A stretch of DNA of 40,696 nt, from positions 1 through 40,696 of the forward strand of contig VGSS01000012.1 in NCBI GenBank assembly GCA_016874935.1, in the 5' to 3' direction. Each line of letters begins with the position of its first letter. The first letter of the stretch is position 1. Shown here one piece after another: positions 27,339 through 36,317 of this stretch. This DNA is from Deltaproteobacteria bacterium (lineage in GTDB: Bacteria > Desulfobacterota > BSN033 > UBA1163). The translations under genes were made by a program, and so were the position numbers. The notes below the pieces were generated by a model. It was not told the origin of the DNA and ran no database searches. It was given only the letters and a program-made list of their open reading frames with translations.

Positions 27339-28508
27339 ATGGAAAAACCCCTTAGATTGATCACGAAAGAATTTCTTTCCCTGAATGGAATCATCTTTCT
27401 CAATTTCTGTAACGTTGCCGTTTTTTTCCAGTTTCACCATTATCTTCTCAATGAGCTTCGCAGATCGCCGCAGGAGATAGGGTTGCTGATCGGTCTTTTT
27501 GCGCTGACAGGACTTGTCATCCGACCCCTTATCAGTCCATTGCTCCATCCCGGCAATGCAAAGAAGTGGATCTTTCTCGGTTCCATAGGCATCATTGTCT
27601 CGCTTCTCTTTTACCAGCCTGCTCGGGGGTTCTGGTCCATGGCTCTTGTAAGGGTCATTCACGGAGGCGTATATGTCGTTATGGGGACGGCTATGATGGC
27701 CAAGATCGTTGAGACCATCCCTCCCGGCAAGAGCAGCCAAGCCTTTGGAGTGATCTCTGTCATCACCCTTCTCCCTTATGCGGTGATGCCGCCTATTCTG
27801 GAACCTCTGATCAAGATTTTTGGAGGTTTTATCCCCGTCCTCAATCTCACCGCTTTACTGATGGTTTTGGTCTTTCCTTTGCTTCTCTTTGTCAAGGGAG
27901 CCCGCTTGGCAGAAGATCCTTCTCCTCCGGGGAAGATTACGAAAAGTGACCTGATCGACAATATAAAAGATCGAAAAATCTTCTCCCTTCTCGCGGTCTC
28001 CCTTCTCCTCTACGTGGCCTTTACCCCGGTCTTTTACTTTCTCAAAGCCTATGGACATAAGATAGGAATTCCCAACCCGGGCTGGTTTTTTACGCTTTCA
28101 ACTTTCACAGAAATTGCGGTCCGGCTTTTCGGGGGACCCTTCTTTGATAAGATGAGCAAGCCTCGTTTCCTGGCTTACTCCCTGATCGGACTTGCCGTAG
28201 CCTATCCTGTTCTGGCGAATACATCAGGAAAGGTCCTCTTTTATGCGTTAGGATTATTCTTCGGACTATGTTGGGGTGTTGCCATGCCGCTGCTGAGCGG
28301 CCTTCTCTTCGACTCTTCACCCGCCAAGCTCCGGGCCCTCAACACGAACCTGGGGGTGGAGATGTTTCAGGGAAGCCTCTTCTTAGGGCCCATAATTGGA
28401 GGCTGGATCTTGGCTGGCTGGGATTATAGAACGCTCTATTGCTTCTGCGGGGCTCTCATCCTTCTATCTCTCAGTTTCATACCACTTCTTTCAAAAAAAG
28501 GAGTTTGA
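27339..28508 (+). CDS. MFS transporter
   Basis: Multiple hydrophobic segments; MALVRVIHGGVYVVMGTAMMAKIVETIPPGKSSQAFGVISV and LGVEMFQGSLFLGPIIGGWI. Confidence 0.88.
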   Translation: MEKPLRLITKEFLSLNGIIFLNFCNVAVFFQFHHYLLNELRRSPQEIGLLIGLFALTGLVIRPLISPLLHPGNAKKWIFLGSIGIIVSLLFYQPARGFWSMALVRVIHGGVYVVMGTAMMAKIVETIPPGKSSQAFGVISVITLLPYAVMPPILEPLIKIFGGFIPVLNLTALLMVLVFPLLLFVKGARLAEDPSPPGKITKSDLIDNIKDRKIFSLLAVSLLLYVAFTPVFYFLKAYGHKIGIPNPGWFFTLSTFTEIAVRLFGGPFFDKMSKPRFLAYSLIGLAVAYPVLANTSGKVLFYALGLFFGLCWGVAMPLLSGLLFDSSPAKLRALNTNLGVEMFQGSLFLGPIIGGWILAGWDYRTLYCFCGALILLSLSFIPLLSKKGV

Positions 28509-28509
28509 G

Positions 28510-29538
28510 ATGAACGATATCGAACCTGGACAGACTTGTGAGTTCGATCTCTTCCGGCCGGAAGATGCGGAGGGGATTTCACAACTTTTCAGGACCGTTT
28601 ATGGGGATAACTACCCTATTCAAACATTTATCGATCCCAAGCTTCTGATCGAGGAGAACGCTTCGGGTCGTACCATCTCCAGTGTGGCCCGGACTTCGAG
28701 GGGTGACATTATAGGCCACAATGCCCTTTTTTCGTCTGGACCTTACAGTGGTATCCGTGAATCTGGAGCCGGCGTTGTCCATCCTGACTATAGGGGTGGC
28801 AAGGGAATCTTTGCAGGGCTGATCGTTCATGGGCAGAAAGTGGGGGCAAAAAAGTTCGGTATCGAGACAATTTATGGGGAACCCATATGCAATCATATCT
28901 ATTCCCAGAAGGCGACCGCTGGTCTTGGGTGGATCACACAGGCCATAGAGATTGATCTCATGCCCGCCCAAGCTTATGATAAAGAGAAAAGCGCATCAGG
29001 CCGTGTGACTGCTTTATTGGATTTTAAGACCCTTAGGCCCAAACCTCACCCCGTCTATTTGCCGGCAGTTTACGAGGAGATCATGCGATTTATCTACAAG
29101 GATTTAGATGACGATCGAAATTTCAGTCTTTCCCAAGACGAGTTGCCTTCTCTAATCAAAACAGATATCAAAATTCAGGCCTTTGACTTTGCCCAGGTGG
29201 CTCGCTTCGCAGTTCATGACACTGGGGCAGACCTTGAAAGCGCCTTTGCTGATCAGGAGAAGGCGGTTCAGGAAAAGGGAGTAGTGGTTTTCCAGGTCTG
29301 GCTTAAGCTATCCTGGCCTTGGGTTGGCCAGGCAGTCGATGTTCTTCGGAAGCGGGGTTATTTCCTGGGTGGGATCTTGCCCCGATGGTTCGACGTTGAC
29401 GGGATGCTAATGCAAAAGATTATCGAAGAGCCCAATTGGGAGGGAATTCAGTTATATTCTGACCGGGCTAAGAAGATATTGGAGATCATCCGGAAAGATT
29501 GGGAAAGGGTAGTGGGATCAGTTTTGCTCGAAGAATAG
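28510..29538 (+). CDS. GNAT-like acyltransferase
   Basis: FRPEDAEGISQLFRTVYGDNYP, GAGVVHPDYRGGKGIFAGLIVHGQKVG (GNAT motif A-like); starts just after the MFS stop. Confidence 0.75.
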   Translation: MNDIEPGQTCEFDLFRPEDAEGISQLFRTVYGDNYPIQTFIDPKLLIEENASGRTISSVARTSRGDIIGHNALFSSGPYSGIRESGAGVVHPDYRGGKGIFAGLIVHGQKVGAKKFGIETIYGEPICNHIYSQKATAGLGWITQAIEIDLMPAQAYDKEKSASGRVTALLDFKTLRPKPHPVYLPAVYEEIMRFIYKDLDDDRNFSLSQDELPSLIKTDIKIQAFDFAQVARFAVHDTGADLESAFADQEKAVQEKGVVVFQVWLKLSWPWVGQAVDVLRKRGYFLGGILPRWFDVDGMLMQKIIEEPNWEGIQLYSDRAKKILEIIRKDWERVVGSVLLEE

Positions 29539-29644
29539 AAAGGGGTAAGATGAAACAATAAGGTTGGTTCAGACTCATCCTAAGCCTAATTTCTCAATTC
29601 AAGAGCTGCTCGGTCAAGCGGGCCAGGGAATCTACCTTGATATG

Positions 29645-29670
29645 ATGATACCATGATGCTATTGTATCAT
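29645..29670. promoter_or_regulatory. Candidate antitoxin operator (inverted repeat)
   Basis: ATGATAC-N12-GTATCAT located 25 nt upstream of the RHH ORF start. Confidence 0.5.
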
Positions 29671-29694
29671 TAAATAAAAGATTGGAGGGTAACT

Positions 29695-29934
29695 ATGTCT
29701 GTGACGATAGCAACGAATATTCGGCTACCTGAAGATCTCTTGAAGGCCCTTAAGTGCAGGGCAATCGAGGAGAAGAAGAGCGTGAACCAGATTATCCGTG
29801 AAACGATAGAGATGTCTCTCACTCATGTTCCACAGTCTGAAGTACGCGAAAAAGACTCTTTTGAAGACGTTATCGGAATTGCAAGATCAGGCATTAAGGA
29901 TGCGTCTTCAAAGTATGACCGCTGCTATCTTTAA
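29695..29934 (+). CDS. Ribbon-helix-helix (VapB/CopG-like) antitoxin
   Basis: SVTIATNIRLPEDLLKALKCRAIEEKKSVNQIIRETIEMSL. Confidence 0.8.
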   Translation: MSVTIATNIRLPEDLLKALKCRAIEEKKSVNQIIRETIEMSLTHVPQSEVREKDSFEDVIGIARSGIKDASSKYDRCYL

Positions 29935-30091
29935 AAGATACACTGACAAGGGTTTTAGTTTCACCGACTGTACAAGCTTTTCTATCATGAGATCTCTTAA
30001 ACCGAAAAGGGTCTTTGCCTTTGACAAACATTTTGAGCAATTTGAAGGCATTAGCCGCCGGCCCGTCCCTCCCTTTGAATGGGAAAAATGA
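29911..30091 (+). pseudogene. C-terminal remnant of a PIN-domain (VapC-like) toxin
   Basis: IFKRYTDKGFSFTDCTSFSIMRSLKPKRVFAFDKHFEQFEGISRRP is typical of the VapC C-terminal third; the catalytic N-terminal part is absent. Confidence 0.8.
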
Positions 30092-30175
30092 ACGGGAAAA
30101 ATCGTTGACAATAAGAAATAATTTTTGTAATCTGATTTAAAATTTGTTGGGATTGTGGAGCATGGAGGACAAAAA

Positions 30176-30994
30176 ATGACAAATATTTCAAGTTGTAACA
30201 TCATTGGACAGAGCGGCGTGTTAAAAACGTTATCCCTGAGACGAAAGTGCTTCATGCTGATTATGTTTCCTGCCCTCGTCATTTTTTTCTTAATGATTTC
30301 TTCTGCCTTTTCCGAGAGTTCAGGATCGGATTCAAAGACGACTTTCATATTCATACAGACTGCCGTTAGCGGCTCTTTTACCCCGATTAGCGGAAAAACT
30401 GGTGAATTTATCTTTGAACTCCGGGATGTTTCTCATGATACGGTATACGTCTCTGACCGGCCTGAACGGATAGTGGGCGCTGTTCAAACTGGCAAGTTTC
30501 TCAAAGGTTTTGATTTCGGTATTGATAACCCACCCAATGCAGCCGTTGTGCTCACGGAACCCATCTCTTCTGAACAGGATGTAGTGCTTGTTGAACTTAC
30601 TCAGCCTCAATATGATGAAAAAATGAGGAAGCTGACGTATCGAGCAAGTCTGTTAGGCGAGTACAAGGGGTTGGGATTGAAATCCTTCATAGCCCGTAAA
30701 GACGAAAGCTTACCAAAGGAATTCAGGAGCGTCAGTGTCTACATCGACGATTGCCCAGACAATTATGTACGGTGTTACGGAGGATATAGAGGTGAGTGCC
30801 GAGTCTATTGTGGCTATGGTACGGGAGGGAAGGTTGGGTATTGCTGGAATTGGACGCTTTGGGGGTGCTACCCATGTCGTGGTGATTACACGAGCAGGTG
30901 TACAGGGTCTGGAGGCCCATGCGATAAGACATTTCCGACAGAGTGCAGCAACCGTAATGACTGCACGACCGTGACATCCGTATCATGCTTTTGA
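30176..30994 (+). CDS. Secreted protein with a Cys-rich C-terminal domain
   Basis: Signal-like FMLIMFPALVIFFLMISSAFSES, beta-rich middle region, then 12 Cys in about 80 residues. Confidence 0.7.
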   Translation: MTNISSCNIIGQSGVLKTLSLRRKCFMLIMFPALVIFFLMISSAFSESSGSDSKTTFIFIQTAVSGSFTPISGKTGEFIFELRDVSHDTVYVSDRPERIVGAVQTGKFLKGFDFGIDNPPNAAVVLTEPISSEQDVVLVELTQPQYDEKMRKLTYRASLLGEYKGLGLKSFIARKDESLPKEFRSVSVYIDDCPDNYVRCYGGYRGECRVYCGYGTGGKVGYCWNWTLWGCYPCRGDYTSRCTGSGGPCDKTFPTECSNRNDCTTVTSVSCF

Positions 30995-31374
30995 TCCTAG
31001 GCAAATCAGGACAGGAAAGACTTGAAGGCGACCCAAACAATACACTGGGGTTGTCTTCTGTTCCTGTCGCCTTTGCTTTAATGCAGGTTCATTTCGCACA
31101 ACCCCCCAACCCCCTCTTAATTTAAGAGGGGGTTGGGGGGCGTTAAGAGGGTGGATGTCCACACAAATACCGGAAGCCCCTTGCCTTAAAAAGCTCTCCT
31201 GGTAGCTGCCAGCCGTGCCGAAACCTTATCCGTTTGTATTCTCTAACCATCTTTCTTTCTTCAGTCTAATGTCTGAGGCCTACAGTCTTACTGTCTGAAT
31301 CACTGAGGCCTCCAAAAATAAGCTTGACAGGTCAGATTGATTTGACTATAATGGTTATAAAAAAAGGAGAGATG

Positions 31375-31665
31375 ATGAAAACGGCTGCTGTTTCCGAACT
31401 CAAATCCCGCCTCAGCGAATATTTGAATCAGGTCAAAGCCGGAATGGAGGTTTTGATCACTGATCGCGGGAAACCCGTTGCCCGTCTGGTGCCCGTTTCC
31501 CGGAACAAGGATATCAAAGAATCCTTGGTTCGGATGGAAAAACAAGGGCTCATCAGGCTTGGACCGGGAAAACTCCCGAAGGATTTCTGGAGGATTCCCA
31601 GACCAGAGGATCCCGAAGGCCTGGTGCTGAAGGCCCTCCTTGAGGAACGGGAGGCAGGAAGATGA
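31375..31665 (+). CDS. Phd/YefM-type antitoxin
   Basis: MKTAAVSELKSRLSEYLNQVKAGMEVLITDRGKPVARLVPV. Confidence 0.9.
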   Translation: MKTAAVSELKSRLSEYLNQVKAGMEVLITDRGKPVARLVPVSRNKDIKESLVRMEKQGLIRLGPGKLPKDFWRIPRPEDPEGLVLKALLEEREAGR

Positions 31666-32090
31666 AATTCTGGGATTCATCGGCGATTATTCCTTTATGT
31701 CTAAAAGAGAAGGCATCGGAAGCAATGAAGGGTTTGATGAAAGACGATGAGGATATTGTGGTCTGGTGGACCACACGTATCGAGTGCCTGTCAGCTCTTT
31801 CGAGGAGACAGAGGGAGGGGGTGCTTCCATTGGGCGATGAAGCAAAAGCAAGGACAGTGCTTTCCGCACTCGCAGCGACATGGTCAGAAGTTCAGCCCAC
31901 CGAAACTGTGCGGTTGCGGGCAGAGCGGCTTCTTTCAATTCATCCCCTGAGGGCTGCGGATGCCTTGCAGCTATCGTCAGCTCTCATCTGGGCACAAGAA
32001 ACACCTCGAGGTCTCGATTTTGTCTGTCTCGATCAAAATCTGCGCGTAGGAGCTCTTAAAGAAGGTTTCTCTGTTCTACCTCCCGATTAA
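31662..32090 (+). CDS. PIN-domain toxin (VapC-like)
   Basis: MKFWDSSAIIPLCLKE, TRIECLSALSRR, HPLRAADALQLSSALIWA, DFVCLDQNLRVGA; overlaps the antitoxin stop by 4 nt. Confidence 0.92.
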   Translation: MKFWDSSAIIPLCLKEKASEAMKGLMKDDEDIVVWWTTRIECLSALSRRQREGVLPLGDEAKARTVLSALAATWSEVQPTETVRLRAERLLSIHPLRAADALQLSSALIWAQETPRGLDFVCLDQNLRVGALKEGFSVLPPD

Positions 32091-32549
32091 GAAATTGATA
32101 AGCACCGGTGGCGTCGCACCTGGCACGTTGAACAGGCACGTCATATCCTGGCGCTTCGTGCATCCTAAATGTCGGACCGGATTTTAGAATGGTCAGGATT
32201 CTTGAATCGACTACATCGAAACAAACCCCCTTGAGGCTCACCTACCCATCTCATTGTTTCCGAGTCGTTAAATTTGTGAAAATTTTACAGGTTGGATTCC
32301 TCAAAAGTTGCTTAATTTTATCTGTTGGGGCGGTTATAAAAGTTCAAAATGAGTTTGCCCTGAGCGAAGAAAAGGAAGTCGTGCCCCGGTCTCGGTCGGA
32401 GCTGCCTGCCTGCGCGTAGGCAGTGCGGGGTTTAACCCGCTGCGCCAGTGCTTGCGCGGCGTGAGGTCTATAGTCTTACTGTCTGAGTCACAGCAGGATT
32501 CATTTTATCCTTTACTTCATTTATTTGGAGTGATATAAATTTTTTTACG

Positions 32550-33857
32550 ATGAACCCCTGTCTTTCTGATTATCGCCGTAAGCTCACCACTCCGGAAAAG
32601 GCGGTCGAGTCCATACCAGATGGCGCCACCCTGATTTATGGGCTGGTTATGGCTGAACCCCCTGCTCTACTTGCTGCGATTGCAAAGAGACTTCGTTCCG
32701 GCGATCTCAATCGCCTTAAAGTTTGCTCCCTCCTCCCTCAGAAATATGCTTGTGAGACGGTTCTGGCTCTCGATCTCTGCGATCAGGTGGAAGCCTATAG
32801 TTGGTTTGTGAGCGGAAGGGAACGTGGCCTGGTGCGTGCGGGATTGAACTATTTCGTTCCAAGCCATTTTCACCAGATTCCCAGACTGGTCAGTGAGTTC
32901 ATGGAGTTAGATGCCACTGTCACGACAGTCTCACCCATGGATAAATCAGGCTATTTTAGCTTCGGCACGTCCAATGACTTCACTTCAACCGCTGCCAGAA
33001 AGGCCAAAAGGCTTATCATCGAAGTGAATGAAAACATGCCTCGAGTCTTTGGCGACTCCCTTTTACATATCTCTGAAGTGGATGCCATTATTGAAAACCA
33101 CGTTCCCCTTTTAGAGATACCGCCTGCTTCGCCGAAGCCCGAAGATGAACCCATCGGAAGAACCATTGCCGAGATGGTCCCCGATGGAGCCACGATTCAG
33201 CTGGGATTGGGTGGCTTGCCCAACGCAGTGGCTGCCTATCTCAAAAATCATAAGAATCTTGGCATCCATACTGAGCTTTTCGTGCCGGGAATGGTCGATC
33301 TTATCCGGAATGGAATTGTCACCGGCGCCAAAAAGACCATTCATCCAATGAAACATGTATTTACTGCCGCTCTTGGGGACAAGACCATGCTCGATTTCAT
33401 GGACAACAATCCGGCCATGGAGGGCTACCCCGTCTCCTATACGAACCATCCGTCAGTCATCGCAAAAAATGACAATATGATCTCCGTCAATTCGATCCTC
33501 CAGGTCGACCTCCTGGGCCAGTGCAATGCTGAGTTTTTAGCTGGGTATCAATTCAGCGGTACAGGAGGACAACTTGACTATGTCCGTGGCGCCTTTGATT
33601 CGAAAGGGGGCAAATCCATTTTGGCCTTCCATGCCACAGCCAAGAAGGGAGAGATCTCCAGGATTGTGCCTCGTTTTGAAGAGGGCGCCATGATCACCAC
33701 TCCGCGAATGGACACCCACTTTTTAGTGACGGAATTTGGGGTGGCCAACCTAAAAGGCAAATCGACCCGAGAACGCGCCCTAAGCATCATCGAACTGGCA
33801 CATCCGAAGTTCAGGGATGGACTTCTGCGAGAAGCGGAAAACATGTATTTTATATGA
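32550..33857 (+). CDS. Acetyl-CoA hydrolase/transferase family (4-hydroxybutyrate CoA-transferase-like)
   Basis: IQLGLGGLPNAVAAYL, GYQFSGTGGQLDYVRGAFDSKGGKSILAF, FLVTEFGVANLKGKSTRERA. Confidence 0.93.
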   Translation: MNPCLSDYRRKLTTPEKAVESIPDGATLIYGLVMAEPPALLAAIAKRLRSGDLNRLKVCSLLPQKYACETVLALDLCDQVEAYSWFVSGRERGLVRAGLNYFVPSHFHQIPRLVSEFMELDATVTTVSPMDKSGYFSFGTSNDFTSTAARKAKRLIIEVNENMPRVFGDSLLHISEVDAIIENHVPLLEIPPASPKPEDEPIGRTIAEMVPDGATIQLGLGGLPNAVAAYLKNHKNLGIHTELFVPGMVDLIRNGIVTGAKKTIHPMKHVFTAALGDKTMLDFMDNNPAMEGYPVSYTNHPSVIAKNDNMISVNSILQVDLLGQCNAEFLAGYQFSGTGGQLDYVRGAFDSKGGKSILAFHATAKKGEISRIVPRFEEGAMITTPRMDTHFLVTEFGVANLKGKSTRERALSIIELAHPKFRDGLLREAENMYFI

Positions 33858-34251
33858 AAGAGAAAACCTCTGGGGGTATGCCCTCTTAAAATTAAAATGG
33901 ATGTAAAAATTTAGCCCCTTGAAATATTCTTCTTCTCCATCTTTGGGAACCAGGGATTCAGATTCGATAGGCGGGACATTCCTGTCCCGCCAAGACGGGG
34001 TTAGAAAACTCGTCTATCGAAGTTGGAACATTTGGCCGTAGATGAGAGATGAAACTCTTTTCAAAGCGCTAAAGGCAACCTCTAAAAATGTCATTCCTGC
34101 GAAAGCAGGAATCCATAACCTTTTGAAATTACTGGGCTCCCGCCGGAGTTTACCCCGTACTTTGATACGGGGCGGGAGTGACGGATTGGGAATTATTAGA
34201 GGTTCCCGCTAAAGTGCTACAAATGGATAAATTTTCCAGCGAGGAGGGATT

Positions 34252-34584
34252 ATGGAGATACAGACCAGAAAGGAAAGAGAGATAGTGATCGTTTTGGTAA
34301 GTGGGAGGATCGATGCGATGACTGCGCCGGAGTTTGAAAAGAATCTATCCGACTTCATCTTGAAGGGAGAGTCTCTCTTTCTTCTCAATTTCAGCAACCT
34401 GGAGTATATCAGCAGCGCCGGACTCCGAAGCATCCTTGCGACAGCCAAAAAGCTGAAGGAGAAGGAGGGTAAGATGGTGTTGGCCGGCTTAAAGGGTTCT
34501 GTGGAAGAGGTCTTCAAGATATCCGGTTTCCACACCATTTTTAAGATATTCGATTCGGAAGAAACTGCACTGAAAGAAATTTAA
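34252..34584 (+). CDS. STAS domain protein (anti-sigma factor antagonist-like)
   Basis: VSGRIDAMTAPEFEKNL...LLNFSNLEYISSAGLRSILATAKKLKEKEGKMVLAGLKGSVEEVFKISGFHTIFKIFDSEETAL. Confidence 0.95.
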   Translation: MEIQTRKEREIVIVLVSGRIDAMTAPEFEKNLSDFILKGESLFLLNFSNLEYISSAGLRSILATAKKLKEKEGKMVLAGLKGSVEEVFKISGFHTIFKIFDSEETALKEI

Positions 34585-34703
34585 TCCCTGTTACGTTCCT
34601 CACCTATCCTCTTCATAATATCAGAAGGCCGTCAGGCGTGAAAAAGGTAAGTGATGCCGTAGAAGATGAGTTAGACATTTCTCGTTTTTGTGTTATGATT
34701 AGC

Positions 34704-35196
34704 TGACAACTGTCAGGACATCATGGACTAAAAAGATGCCACGACATCGTAGACTCCCAGGGTTTTATTGAAGACAGGGCTTGGGTTGTTATAAAAGTTT
34801 TGAGTAATTTCCTTTAATCATATTTATATTCTTCAACCTGGTTTTTATCCAGGAAGAGTTTTAACTTTTGTTCTTTGACATTAACAGTAGCCACAACGTA
34901 TTCATATTGGGTCTCAGGTGGAGCCGGAAGAACTCGCCGAAAATGTCGGTCGAAGATCGCTCTGAATGAACCTTACAAGGCGATAATAGCCTGATTCTGG
35001 CTTCTCCAAGGGGTGTTGAGGCGCCTCTGCAGGGTTTGGAAACGGAAGCTTTTGATCTAAGTGTGCCAGCGCAGCAAGCGGTGTTTTCCCCTTGAGTTTA
35101 CTGTAGCGATTCGAGCTGCTGGGTTTGTTCTCATAGACAAGAGACGCTTATTCGGTTGTCAAAGAACGATAGTCCACGATGTCCTGGCAGTTATCA
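34704..35196 (-). mobile_element. Decayed IS481-like insertion sequence remnant with terminal inverted repeats
   Basis: Left TGACAACTGTCAGGACATCATGGACTA and right end (RC) TGATAACTGCCAGGACATCGTGGACTA; minus strand reads NRYSKLKGKTPLAALA...HPLEKPESGYYRLVRFIQSDLRPTF with later stops, resembling an integrase-type transposase C-terminus. Confidence 0.75.
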
Positions 35197-35260
35197 ATTA
35201 ACTTAAAGACCAGCATGTCAGATGAATAAGATGACTCATAATCGGAGGAGGTGAGAAGAG

Positions 35261-35479
35261 ATGAAGGAGAGCGTGGAGAAGGCATTGGAAAAGATTCGAC
35301 CTGCCCTCCAGGCGGATGGTGGAGATATCGAATTGGTCGATGTGGTCGATGGAGTGGTCAAGGTGAGGCTGACGGGCGCTTGCGGAGGATGCCCGATGTC
35401 CCAGATGACTCTGAAGATGGGAGTGGAGAGGGTCCTGAAACAGCAGGTCCCGGAAGTGAAAAGTGTGGAGACAGCGTAA
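35261..35479 (+). CDS. NifU C-terminal domain Fe-S scaffold protein
   Basis: [60 protein letters not shown] motif. Confidence 0.95.
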   Translation: MKESVEKALEKIRPALQADGGDIELVDVVDGVVKVRLTGACGGCPMSQMTLKMGVERVLKQQVPEVKSVETA

Positions 35480-35480
35480 T

Positions 35481-35545
35481 CCTCGTTAGAAATTCCAGTC
35501 GTTGCGACTCGAAACCGAACGAAGCATTATTTCTAACGGGGTAAA
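35481..35545. repeat. CCCCGTTAGAAAT palindromic element, copy 1
   Basis: CCTCGTTAGAAATTCCAGTCGTTGCGACTCGAAACCGAACGAAGCATTATTTCTAACGGGGTAAA. Confidence 0.8.
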
Positions 35546-35750
35546 GAGTAGAGGGGGGCTTCGGCCCTCCTCTCGATTTGATAAGATTTTTAAAATAGCC
35601 ATACCACATGGATTGTCCGATCTTAATCATCTCCGTGTGAATCCCTCATAACAGAGTTCGCCCCTGCCTCTTTCTAAACAAAATCATTTGCCTTCACCAT
35701 GTCAAATAAACCACTTGAAAAAAAGAGTGGTCTCTCCTATGATAAACAAA

Positions 35751-35816
35751 CCCCGTTAGAAATTCCAATCGTTACGACTCGAAGCCGAACGGGGCATTAT
35801 TTCTAACGGGGCAAAA
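35751..35816. repeat. CCCCGTTAGAAAT palindromic element, copy 2
   Basis: CCCCGTTAGAAATTCCAATCGTTACGACTCGAAGCCGAACGGGGCATTATTTCTAACGGGGCAAA. Confidence 0.8.
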
Positions 35817-35834
35817 AGTCGAAGGAGGAGTAAG

Positions 35835-36302
35835 ATGATGAGAAGATGGAAGCGTTTAATCTGGGCAGGAATGATTCTTTTTCTTGTTGTCGGAGCCTAT
35901 GGGTGCGGGGACCTCTTTTCCTTTCGGACCCTTCGTGAGAGAGAACCTGAGAAGAAACAGCCGATCGCCACATCCTACCGATTTGGGGACATCCCATTGC
36001 CGCCGGGGATGACTCTCAACAGAAAAGAGTCGTTTGTCTATGAAACAAAGACAACCCGGACAGGGCTTCTTGTCTACGAAGGGAAAGGGGAGATGGAGAA
36101 GCTGGCCAACTTCTTTAAGGATCAAATGCCGAACTATCAATGGAGACTGGTGAGCAATTTCGAGCTTCACAATGTGATGCTCACCTTTATCAAAGAGGGA
36201 TGGAGCAGCGTCATCTACATCCAGCCCCAGGATGACGAAACGAAGAGAATCGAAATCCGGGTGGGTCCCATAGAGATTAAGATTCTTCCTCCGTCGAAAT
36301 AG
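35835..36302 (+). CDS. Lipoprotein of unknown function
   Basis: MMRRWKRLIWAGMILFLVVGAYGCGDLF lipobox; mature part resembles small DUF-type lipoproteins. Confidence 0.75.
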   Translation: MMRRWKRLIWAGMILFLVVGAYGCGDLFSFRTLREREPEKKQPIATSYRFGDIPLPPGMTLNRKESFVYETKTTRTGLLVYEGKGEMEKLANFFKDQMPNYQWRLVSNFELHNVMLTFIKEGWSSVIYIQPQDDETKRIEIRVGPIEIKILPPSK

Positions 36303-36317
36303 TCGAAATAAATATCG

